From Terriglobales bacterium (lineage in GTDB: Bacteria > Acidobacteriota > Terriglobia > Terriglobales > Gp1-AA117), in contig JASLFF010000719.1 of the NCBI GenBank assembly GCA_030150795.1, positions 1 to 11,964 on the forward strand: 11,964 nt of DNA, given 5' to 3'. Positions 6,753 to 11,964 of this stretch are shown here, piece by piece. A program made the translations under genes and the position numbers. The notes beneath the pieces were generated by a model. It had not been told where the DNA came from, searched no databases, and worked only from the letters and a program-made list of their open reading frames with translations. Each line of letters starts with the position of its first letter. The first letter of the stretch is position 1.

Positions 6753-6758
6753 TCCTCC
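6753..6758 (-). promoter_or_regulatory. Strong Shine-Dalgarno for the M20 peptidase
   Basis: GGAGGA on the minus strand, six bases ahead of the ATG at 6747. It fixes the peptidase start, whereas most other genes in this window lack so clear a site. Confidence 0.85.
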
Positions 6759-6796
6759 GGGACAGATGAATGAACCGTTCAGTATATCGCGTGGGG

Positions 6797-7933
6797 CTAC
6801 TTATTCGGGGGCTTCACCGCAGTTTCAATCCAGTATCCCTTACGCGCATTTATTTCATACGCTGACTTGTTTTTGACTTTCAGCGCAAGCGCATGGAACC
6901 CCGGATGGGGCGACTGGGGACGGAAGCTCAGGAAATAATAGTTCGGCACATCGTTTGAGATGGTTATCAGGTGTTGGGCCAGCGTTTTTTCGTCTTTGAA
7001 GGCAAAGTACTCGCCACCCGTGAGTTCCGCCACTGACTTGGGCACATTGCGCTTGAGCCCGTCTTTTGCGGCGAGGAACGCCATTCGCGCCAGCCGCAAT
7101 GGCGGAAGCAGATCACCAGCGCAGTCCAGTGCCTGCGCGCCGCGATTGCCATGCGCATCCGGGTCGGCCTTGGGATCTTTGCTCATACAGCCACCCGGTT
7201 GGTAGGGTTTGCCCGAGTAAGGAGTTCCTCCCGGCGCGGGGAGCTTGGACGCCTGGTGCTTCACCGCGGCTCCTGTGGTCGAAAAGCCGAAGCTGTAGAT
7301 TGCGGTGTTTGTTTCTTCGACTGCGCGAACAGCGTCCTCAAGGCCCGTTTGGCTGCCGTTGTCCGCAGTCTCACTAAAGAGCAGCACGGCGCGGCGGTAA
7401 GACGGCGGCTGGGCGCCCAGCAGACGAATACCAAAATCGAGCGCGTCAAGAATGGCTGCGCCGGTATCACCATCCTGGAGCGCGGCCATTGCTTCGGTCG
7501 CCGCATCCGTCTCTGCGGTGAAGTCCTGTTCGATGCGTGGCTTGCTGTCAAAAGCGATCACGGCAACGCGATGGGGCACACCGCCAATCACCGCATCGAG
7601 TATCGCCCCCAGATTGCGATAGTCATGCAGGTGTGCCGCGCCCTGACCTCCGGTTTGCACGATGACGGCCAGCGCCAGTGGCTGCCCGAGCGCGCCTTCT
7701 TCAATCCGCACCGACTGCGGAACACCGTTATCCGTAAGGATGAAATCTTCAGCGGTGAGCGAAAATACCACTTTGGCTGCCTTGGTCTTTACCAGTACAG
7801 GCACAAGCACAAGATTCGAGCGCAAGCTGAGGGTGGGCACTTGAGAGTCGGGAAGCTGTGTTTGTTTGCTCTGAGCGCTCGTCGTCTTGACTGCAAAAGA
7901 AAGCGTGAGCGCAACGATAAAAGCGAGTTTCAA
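6797..7933 (-). CDS. Secreted VWFA-related protein (acidobacterial type) without a MIDAS motif
   Basis: A 378-residue exported protein. Residues 1-20 form a signal peptide (MKLAF, a hydrophobic run, KTTSA|Q). TLSLRSNLVLVPVLVKTKA (34-52), followed by FSLTAEDFILTDNGVPQ, is the hallmark entry to the 'VWFA-related domain' family common in acidobacteria. The von Willebrand A-like fold continues through RVAVIAFDSKP, GAAILDALDFGIRLL and RRAVLLFSETADNGS to TNTAIYSFGFSTTG, with NYYFLSFRPQSP near the end. The metal site DxSxS expected after PLALAVIV is replaced by QTGGQ (93-97), so metal-dependent adhesion is unlikely. The start is TTG: in-frame upstream codons offer no ATG or GTG before a stop, and GGGA lies nine bases ahead. 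An insertion with Gly/Pro and two Cys (about 228-265) is unusual. Role unknown; probably envelope-associated. Confidence 0.8.
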   Translation of the reverse strand: MKLAFIVALTLSFAVKTTSAQSKQTQLPDSQVPTLSLRSNLVLVPVLVKTKAAKVVFSLTAEDFILTDNGVPQSVRIEEGALGQPLALAVIVQTGGQGAAHLHDYRNLGAILDAVIGGVPHRVAVIAFDSKPRIEQDFTAETDAATEAMAALQDGDTGAAILDALDFGIRLLGAQPPSYRRAVLLFSETADNGSQTGLEDAVRAVEETNTAIYSFGFSTTGAAVKHQASKLPAPGGTPYSGKPYQPGGCMSKDPKADPDAHGNRGAQALDCAGDLLPPLRLARMAFLAAKDGLKRNVPKSVAELTGGEYFAFKDEKTLAQHLITISNDVPNYYFLSFRPQSPHPGFHALALKVKNKSAYEINARKGYWIETAVKPPNK

Positions 7934-8027
7934 GCGATTCGTCCCTGAGACCTTCCTATATCAGTAGGTACGCTTCCGAACCAGGAAATTGCAAATAGTT
8001 ATCAAGAAATGGCCTTTCGATACTTAG

Positions 8028-8597
8028 TTAATTCTGATCGATGCCGGCGAGCTGGCGAGCTTTGGACCATTGCGCGGCAAGGTCGAGTTCAGCGGTCCAC
8101 TTTTCGATGTAGGGAAGGTCGAGTTTGTGCCGGCATTTTTCCAGAACAACTGCCGCGTCCCGTACCTGGCGCTCTGATTCGCCCATTTTGGCCCAGTCGA
8201 GCTTGGACACGATCAAATCCTCCGCGCTGATCACCGATGTAGGCACTCCTTCGAAGATAACGGCTAGGCGGCGTTGAAACGCTTCTTCATGAAAAGGAGC
8301 AGCTTTCTTCAAAATAAAGTCAATTTTCCAACCGCTGGTCGTGTCAAGAACATTGAACATAGAACGGTGCCGCTGAGCATCAAGGGCATCTTGCAGCACC
8401 GCGTAATACTGCTCCCTTGGAAGCAGTTCAAGGAGCTTTTTCAATTTATCGGCTGTTGCTGAAATGACGATATCGAGATCGTAGGTCGCTCTGCCTAATC
8501 CATAATAAGCGGCGGCGATTGAGCCCGTTATCATGTAGGGAATTTCGCTCTGCTCCAGTCTTGGAACGATAGAGCGGAGCACTTCAACGTAGCTCAT
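8028..8597 (-). CDS. Nucleotidyltransferase of AbiEii/DUF6036-like type
   Basis: A 189-residue protein of the polymerase-beta nucleotidyltransferase fold. ITGSIAAAYYGLGRATYDLDIVI (23-45) contains the Gly25-Ser26 motif and the catalytic pair Asp40/Asp42; the third carboxylate is probably Asp93 in SGWKIDFIL. The C-terminal ISAEDLIVSKLDWAKMGESE, then a conserved RQVRDAAVVL, matches the helix region of AbiEii-like proteins, where the Lys stabilises the fold. All three acidic residues are present, so it should be active, transferring a nucleotide to an RNA or protein target. The ATG overlaps the stop of the small upstream gene as TGATG, so the pair is co-translated. AbiEii toxins are usually longer; the size fits stand-alone NTases of MNT or DUF6036 families. 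A toxin, a toxin-neutralising modifier, or an antibiotic-resistance-like role are all possible. Confidence 0.75.
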   Translation of the reverse strand: MSYVEVLRSIVPRLEQSEIPYMITGSIAAAYYGLGRATYDLDIVISATADKLKKLLELLPREQYYAVLQDALDAQRHRSMFNVLDTTSGWKIDFILKKAAPFHEEAFQRRLAVIFEGVPTSVISAEDLIVSKLDWAKMGESERQVRDAAVVLEKCRHKLDLPYIEKWTAELDLAAQWSKARQLAGIDQN

Positions 8598-8824
8598 CAG
8601 AACCCTTGCGGTGCCCTGCCAGGAGGAAATAACGAACGCAAAAATTCGCGGGTAACATTGTCTTCCGGCCAGTCCGGATGCTCATCGCGTATGCGTTGCT
8701 TCGCCAGTTCATGAACGTGGTGACTGGCTTCGAATGCCATAAGAACACGCTGCTCTCCAGACATGGAATCCAGGATTCGCGATTGCATGGCTGCGATCTC
8801 GGGCGTGGTGTCGAAGGGAATCAC
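8597..8824 (-). CDS. Small protein of 75 residues preceding the nucleotidyltransferase
   Basis: A short helical, soluble protein. It begins at a GTG; a TAA stop lies four codons upstream in frame and no other start exists in between. It has MSGEQRVLMAFEASHHVHELAKQ (about 21-43) forming an amphipathic helix, then IRDEHPDWPEDNVTREFLRSLF, whose HPDW motif followed by an acidic helix cap recurs in small proteins found in many bacteria next to nucleotidyltransferase genes (from memory, not searched). It overlaps the downstream ATG as TGATG. Its size and position are those of an antitoxin or binding partner, but no DNA-binding motif is evident. A -10-like TAATAT lies six bases upstream. Family and function are not established. 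Confidence 0.7.
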   Translation of the reverse strand: MIPFDTTPEIAAMQSRILDSMSGEQRVLMAFEASHHVHELAKQRIRDEHPDWPEDNVTREFLRSLFPPGRAPQGF

Positions 8825-8830
8825 AAGGTC

Positions 8831-8836
8831 ATATTA
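8831..8836 (-). promoter_or_regulatory. -10-like TAATAT ahead of the small-protein gene
   Basis: TAATAT on the minus strand ends six bases before the GTG at 8824. If used, transcription would begin at or next to the start codon and the mRNA would lack a leader; no Shine-Dalgarno is seen. The -35 region at the usual distance (ACCTTA) is poor. Confidence 0.4.
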
Positions 8837-8848
8837 GCATGCTGCTGC

Positions 8849-8887
8849 GGGCGTAAGGTCCTGGGACTCCCAGACTTCCTTACGCCC
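8849..8887 (-). terminator. Hairpin after the VirB10-like gene, possible terminator
   Basis: GGGCGTAAGG (8849-8858) pairs perfectly with CCTTACGCCC (8878-8887), and inside it CTGG (8861-8864) can pair with CCAG (8870-8873). It sits 29 bases past the stop of the minus-strand gene ending at 8916. There is no T run after it on the minus strand, so termination would need Rho or the hairpin acts only to protect the 3' end. Its inner base is 13 bases from the -10-like box of the next gene. Confidence 0.5.
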
Positions 8888-8915
8888 TCAACAGGATTCC
8901 ATACTTGCTCCTGCC

Positions 8916-10007
8916 TTAGTTTAGCGCTGGCGCGCTACGCAATAGAACGCGTACATTGCGCGTGCTGTTGAGCCTGGTCGTTACGCTCCAATCGATGTCG
9001 CGCAAAGCGACGGTACCCTTGTTGGCGCCTGAGATGTACAAGAGTTGGTTTTGATCGCGCCAGTACTGAGTGGCCGGAAAGACTGAGCCATCGGCCAATG
9101 CGAACAACGTCACATTCGCCGGCCACGCGATGCGTGGAGAAGGCCCAGCGTTTTCCTGAGCCGGGATCGCCACTGAGTCAGTCACTTTGGCCAAGATGGC
9201 CTGGGCCGGCCGGCTTTCCAGCGTCAAGTCCGCCGGAATTGCAGAAACCGCCTGATTGTCCGCGTCGATCACTGTCGCCGACGCCGATTCCGCATTCGCC
9301 GTGGGCTGATAGTTCATGGCTGTAAATGCCCTGGGTGGCGCGACGGGAGATGGGGTAAATGAACTGGGCTGCTCGCCAAAACGACGCCATCCGGGGGTTG
9401 GCGGCGGCAGGGTGGATTCACGCACTACGTGGGCGATGACCAGGTCATCCATTACGCGCAGCGTGACCTGAGCTTCACCTTTGAGCGTGGGACGAGGTCC
9501 GCGTGCAGGAAGAGTCAGCACTTTCCAGGGCCAGAGCGGAGGCAGCATCCACTCGACAGTATCTCGCGTGGCATGGCCGTGGCCGATGATCTTTCCGTTC
9601 CGGTCAACGTTAAAGCCGGAGACTGCAATCATTTTGGCCGCGAGAGGCACATCGCCATCGGGCAGGCCGATGCGATCAAAGGCCAGTTTGAGGTAACCCT
9701 TGCCCACGAAGTGGCCGGGGTCTTTATCGGCTTCCAGATGTCCTACGATGTAGCTGCCGCGCGGGAACACCGATTGGCCAAACTGCTGCATGGCCCGCGG
9801 GTGGCAAAGAAATGGATCGCCGACACTGACCGTGGCGGAAGAGAACTTGGGCTCGTCAAGCGTGCACGTCATTAAAGTTCCCGCTGGAACTACGATGTCA
9901 CGGGTTACTACGACTCCCCTGGTCGCGAAATTGTCCGCTGCCTGGACGGTTGCTGCCACGCCCAGAAAAAACACCACGAGCATGAGGTAAAGTGGCCTGA
10001 ATTTCAT
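8916..10007 (-). CDS. Secreted protein with VirB10/TrbI-like core, function unknown
   Basis: A 363-residue exported protein. The Met at 10007 is chosen over the longer frame because GGAGGAAA (10020-10013) lies five bases ahead and a signal peptide follows (MKFRP, hydrophobic 6-19, VQA|A near 23). The core VVVPAGTLMTCTLDEPKFSS, then VGDPFLCH, VFPRGSYIVGHLEAD and KGYLKLAFDRIGLPDG, reads like the beta-barrel domain of VirB10/TrbI-type proteins, where a stable P-x-G-S turn and a G-x-L-x-L-x-F-x-x-I strand occur. The other blocks of that family (N-terminal anchor, antenna loop) are absent. Pro-rich linker about 215-250. The C-terminal third holds ALADGSVFPATQYWRDQNQLLYIS. No secretion genes lie nearby, so a type IV secretion role is not supported. 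Probably periplasmic or surface. Confidence 0.7.
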   Translation of the reverse strand: MKFRPLYLMLVVFFLGVAATVQAADNFATRGVVVTRDIVVPAGTLMTCTLDEPKFSSATVSVGDPFLCHPRAMQQFGQSVFPRGSYIVGHLEADKDPGHFVGKGYLKLAFDRIGLPDGDVPLAAKMIAVSGFNVDRNGKIIGHGHATRDTVEWMLPPLWPWKVLTLPARGPRPTLKGEAQVTLRVMDDLVIAHVVRESTLPPPTPGWRRFGEQPSSFTPSPVAPPRAFTAMNYQPTANAESASATVIDADNQAVSAIPADLTLESRPAQAILAKVTDSVAIPAQENAGPSPRIAWPANVTLFALADGSVFPATQYWRDQNQLLYISGANKGTVALRDIDWSVTTRLNSTRNVRVLLRSAPALN

Positions 10008-10265
10008 GCTGATTTCCTCCCTGAATGGGGCCCAGTGCCTGCACCGGATCTGGCAGGTGTTGATACGCCGGAGGCGCGCCTTGGTTTGATTCCAGCTACT
10101 CACGTTTCGGTTGCTTTTAAGCAGAAAGTTCCAAAACGGGAATCGAAGGAGCGGTCATGCGATGAGCACGCCGCATCCCAGGAGAGAAGCTCGCCGCCAG
10201 GAATGCGGTCGACGCCTGAATCCAGAGTACAAGTCGAATGCCAAACCCACAGCTTTAATATTGCT

Positions 10266-10275
10266 TGAGTACTCA
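10266..10275. repeat. 10-bp palindrome TGAGTACTCA
   Basis: A perfect inverted repeat with no spacer in the divergent spacer upstream of ribA, 168 bases ahead of the -10 box. Possible operator half, but short palindromes of this length occur by chance. Confidence 0.35.
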
Positions 10276-10308
10276 GGATTTACCGCCAAGAAGCTCCCGC
10301 AGAAAAGC

Positions 10309-10336
10309 AGAGCTGGTGGAATTCCACCACCGCTCT
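10309..10336. repeat. 16-bp perfect palindrome with extended stem
   Basis: TGGTGGAATTCCACCA (10314-10329) is its own reverse complement. AGAGC (10309-10313) also pairs with GCTCT (10332-10336) across a 2-base CC bulge, giving an extended hairpin. It lies 107 bases ahead of the -10-like box at ribA. It may be an operator, or an RNA hairpin if the spacer is transcribed. Confidence 0.6.
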
Positions 10337-10442
10337 TGGTGATTTTCAGCCAAAGAAAATTCTTAGACAAACAGCAGCAAGTCCATTTGCAACGTATTGG
10401 CCGGCCCGGGCGGAGAAGTGAGCCCCGTTGAGATTAACTGTC

Positions 10443-10448
10443 TATAAT
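10443..10448 (+). promoter_or_regulatory. Consensus -10 box TATAAT upstream of ribA
   Basis: A perfect TATAAT ends six bases before the GTG at 10455. No good -35 hexamer stands 16-18 bases upstream. The position would place the transcription start at or by the GTG, giving a leaderless ribA message; or it is a leader of about 27 bases if translation starts at the ATG at 10482. The earlier TTG at 10428 lies upstream of the box and is therefore unlikely to be the start. Confidence 0.55.
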
Positions 10449-10454
10449 AAAAGC

Positions 10455-11114
10455 GTGAGCTCCGATTTCGCACTCCACAAAATGGCCGAAGCCGATTTCC
10501 CTACGCGCTGGGGACACTTCCGCATTATGGGTTTTGAAGGCCATTTCGGAGCCAACCCCGCAAGTCCTGGTTCACAAAATCAGAGTCTGGCAAATAGCGA
10601 TCGCCGCAAGGAAGAAGCTGTAGCACTTGTCTTCGGAGACATTCACGCTGCGCCACCGCTGGTGAGGATCCATTCGCAGTGCCTTACCGGTGACGTCTTT
10701 GGATCGCTGCGGTGCGACTGCCGCCAGCAATTGGAAATGGCTTTGTCGCTGATTGCTCAGGCCGGAGCAGGTGTTCTGCTATATGAGCTGCAAGAGGGAC
10801 GCGGGATAGGACTGATGCCCAAGCTCCAGGCGTATCAGTTGCAAGACAAGGGGCTTGATACGGTGCAGGCGAATGAACAACTGGGATTCAAGGCCGATCA
10901 TCGCGCGTTTCAACTGCCGGCGGAGGTACTGAAAGCGCTTGGATTGAAGCAGGTCAGACTGCTCTCCAACAATCCGCAGAAAGTAGCGGCTTTGGAAGCC
11001 GCAGGAATTGAAGTTGTGGAACGTGTGCCGTGTGAAGTGGAGCCTCACGCCGCTTCTGAGCGTTATCTCAACACCAAGAAGGAAAAGCTGGGGCATTTGT
11101 TTACGGAAAGATAG
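10455..11114 (+). CDS. ribA: GTP cyclohydrolase II (riboflavin biosynthesis)
   Basis: A 219-residue enzyme that opens the imidazole ring of GTP, releasing formate and pyrophosphate, the first step to riboflavin. RIHSQCLTGDVFGSLRCDCRQ carries the zinc ligands Cys76, Cys87 and Cys89. The active site follows in LLYELQEGRGIGL, then KLQAYQLQDKGLDTVQANEQLGF, VRLLSNNPQKVAALEAAGI and the Tyr-Leu-x-Thr-Lys tail YLNTKKEKLGHLF. It lacks the DHBP synthase (RibB) domain, so it is a stand-alone RibA. An 18-residue or so polar insertion lies between GFE and the VALVFGDI strand, compared with E. coli RibA. GTG 10455 is chosen because the M in KMAEADFPTRWG aligns with the Val of the E. coli RVAEAKLPTPWG block, which is internal; ATG 10482 remains possible. 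It sits divergent from the VirB10-like gene. Confidence 0.93.
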   Translation: MSSDFALHKMAEADFPTRWGHFRIMGFEGHFGANPASPGSQNQSLANSDRRKEEAVALVFGDIHAAPPLVRIHSQCLTGDVFGSLRCDCRQQLEMALSLIAQAGAGVLLYELQEGRGIGLMPKLQAYQLQDKGLDTVQANEQLGFKADHRAFQLPAEVLKALGLKQVRLLSNNPQKVAALEAAGIEVVERVPCEVEPHAASERYLNTKKEKLGHLFTER

Positions 11115-11116
11115 AA

Positions 11117-11144
11117 ATCAGCACTCAGCCATCAGCACTCAGCC
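11117..11144. repeat. 14-bp tandem direct repeat
   Basis: ATCAGCACTCAGCC occurs twice head to tail (11117-11130, 11131-11144), three bases after the ribA stop, next to the hairpin below. Such tandem pieces between genes are a feature of low-complexity intergenic repeats. Confidence 0.8.
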
Positions 11145-11152
11145 AAGCGTTC

Positions 11153-11232
11153 ACCGCAAAGGACACGAAGGACGCAAAGGAAGACAAGAATCCGAGTTCA
11201 ATTTCCTTTGCGATCTTTGCGTCGGTTGCGGT
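11153..11232. repeat. Large imperfect inverted repeat between convergent genes
   Basis: A 30-base arm 11153-11182 and its partner 11203-11232 match at 24 of 30 positions when one is reverse-complemented; the innermost 10 pairs (CGCAAAGGAA with TTCCTTTGCG) and the outermost 7 are perfect, with a 20-base loop. It lies between the converging ribA and DUF2520 genes and may act as a two-way transcription end or be a mobile palindromic element. No T tract follows on either strand. Confidence 0.75.
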
Positions 11233-11249
11233 TATTTCTTAGCTGATTG

Positions 11250-11963
11250 CTAACGCAGAATCCTCATCAACTCTTTCTTCTTCCCCGAAGGTAAATCCAT
11301 CAGAGCTGACTTCACCAGCGCGCGATAGACCTCGCTTGCTCCGGGCACGCGCTTTAGTTCTTTCAAATGACGACGTACGGTGTTGATGTCGCCGCGCTTA
11401 ATGGGGCCGCTGAAGGCTGCCGCTGCTCCGCGCTCGGCATAGTTCTTGATGGTCTGGCGTAGGATAGGCGCCATCACGCGACGGGTCTGGCTGGCGGTGA
11501 GTCCTGCGCCACGCCCCACGCGTTCCGCGGTTACCAGTGCGGCAACGATTAAAGGCGAGGAAAACGATCCCAACGCGTGGTAGAGCGGCTTGGCTGATTT
11601 CTTGATAGCGAAACTTTCCGCGCCCAGATCACGAACAATTCTGCGAGCCGCTGCTACAGCATGGCTGTCACCTTCCACCGCAAACGGAACTTCTTCCATT
11701 CGTGGCGTTGCCCCGGGAACAAACGTCATCATGGGATGCAGGGAAGCGGTGCTCGCGCCTTTGCGCTTCAGCGGCGCGAGCACATCACTGCTGAGCGCGC
11801 CACTGGAATGAAGAACGATCTTACCGGACCATCCAGGTTTGCGTGCCAGTAGCTTTGCGGTTTCGGTCAATGCGTCGTCGGTATGGCAGATCCAGATTAT
11901 GTCTGAACTCGGACCGGCGTCGCTGAGGGACAGCGTGCGCGCTTCCAGAAGTCGGGCGAGCAT
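11250..11963 (-). CDS. Rossmann-like / DUF2520 domain protein (5' truncated by window end)
   Basis: About 237 residues are present; the frame runs off the right edge, so the Rossmann nucleotide-binding glycine motif near the N-terminus is missing, and the Met at 11963 is probably internal. The visible part has DIIWICHTDDAL (21-32, the beta4-like strand), GKIVLHSSGALSSDVLAPL (47-65) and SLHPMMTF (74-81), hallmarks of DUF2520/Rossmann-like proteins related to pyrroline-5-carboxylate reductase and 6-phosphogluconate-type dehydrogenases. The C-terminal helical domain is in LYHALGSFSSPLIVAALVTAERVGR, then GPIKRGD and TVRRHLKEL. The fold would bind NAD(P), but the substrate of this family is not known. 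It converges with ribA; any upstream partner lies outside. Confidence 0.8.
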   Translation of the reverse strand: MLARLLEARTLSLSDAGPSSDIIWICHTDDALTETAKLLARKPGWSGKIVLHSSGALSSDVLAPLKRKGASTASLHPMMTFVPGATPRMEEVPFAVEGDSHAVAAARRIVRDLGAESFAIKKSAKPLYHALGSFSSPLIVAALVTAERVGRGAGLTASQTRRVMAPILRQTIKNYAERGAAAAFSGPIKRGDINTVRRHLKELKRVPGASEVYRALVKSALMDLPSGKKKELMRILR

Positions 11964-11964
11964 T

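Larger units (their letters stand above)
10008..10454. other. Divergent spacer between the VirB10-like gene and ribA
   Basis: About 447 bases without a convincing gene. Frames up to 106 residues exist on both strands (10111-10431 plus, 10155-10370 minus) but show no recognisable motif or ribosome site and overlap each other. The stretch must hold promoters in both directions. It has a 16-bp perfect palindrome and a 10-bp one (listed separately), and a TATAAT before ribA. The FMN (RFN) riboswitch conserved stems that commonly precede riboflavin genes are not visible. A small RNA cannot be excluded. Confidence 0.55.

Noticed and set aside
7151..7948. A 265-residue plus-strand frame across the VWA-like gene.
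   Set aside because: Antisense to a recognised secreted protein; Arg/Cys/His-rich composition and no family motif.
10111..10431. Plus-strand frame of 106 residues and a minus-strand frame of 71 residues in the divergent spacer.
   Set aside because: Composition is arbitrary, no motifs or ribosome sites, and they overlap each other and the palindromes.
10008..10454. FMN riboswitch before ribA.
   Set aside because: The conserved RFN stretches, such as ACCGGCGGT, were not found by eye in the spacer.
1..11964. CRISPR array, tRNA, integrase or transposase.
   Set aside because: No regularly spaced repeats of 25-40 bases, no cloverleaf-like sequence noticed, and no recombinase motif in any frame.

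Overview
The window looks like chromosomal DNA of a moderately GC-rich, free-living bacterium, most likely an Acidobacteriota member (Terriglobia-like). This is inferred, not proven. It rests on the secreted 'VWFA-related' protein at 6797-7933, an alpha-helical-repeat protein of a type I associate with acidobacteria (793-1623), a secreted phosphoesterase with an Ig-like tail, and intergenic palindromic or REP-like elements. No tRNA, rRNA, CRISPR array, transposase or phage gene is visible.

Layout. (i) 2-796 and 793-1623, plus strand: a 5'-truncated BadF/BadG-type sugar kinase (probable N-acetylglucosamine kinase) overlapping by ATGA with a helical-repeat protein of unknown function. (ii) 1624-1848: convergent spacer with a perfect 33-bp tandem duplication and REP-like palindromes. 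(iii) 1849-3260, minus strand: mobA (molybdenum cofactor guanylyltransferase) translationally coupled to an orphan MlaF-type ABC ATPase. (iv) 3288-4591: a secreted PF04185-type phosphoesterase ending in a clear intrinsic terminator. (v) 4899-7933, minus strand: a probable three-gene run of VWA-like secreted protein, M20 metallopeptidase and a small Cys-containing protein. (vi) 8028-8824, minus strand: a two-gene module, a small protein of 75 residues overlapping an AbiEii/DUF6036-like nucleotidyltransferase, reminiscent of toxin-antitoxin pairs. (vii) 8916-10007: a secreted protein with a VirB10/TrbI-like look. (viii) 10008-10454: a divergent spacer, then ribA (GTP cyclohydrolase II) on the plus strand. 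(ix) 11115-11249: convergent spacer with repeats and a large imperfect hairpin, then the C-terminal part of a Rossmann-like/DUF2520 protein on the minus strand, running off the window.

The genes are mostly housekeeping (riboflavin and molybdenum cofactor synthesis, aminosugar recycling, peptide hydrolysis) with secreted proteins of lineage-specific type. The nearest thing to an undescribed system is the nucleotidyltransferase/small-protein pair. Its first gene begins with GTG six bases after a -10-like hexamer, the same arrangement seen at ribA, which suggests leaderless transcripts. All starts, families and regulatory calls are by eye; no database search or folding program was run.
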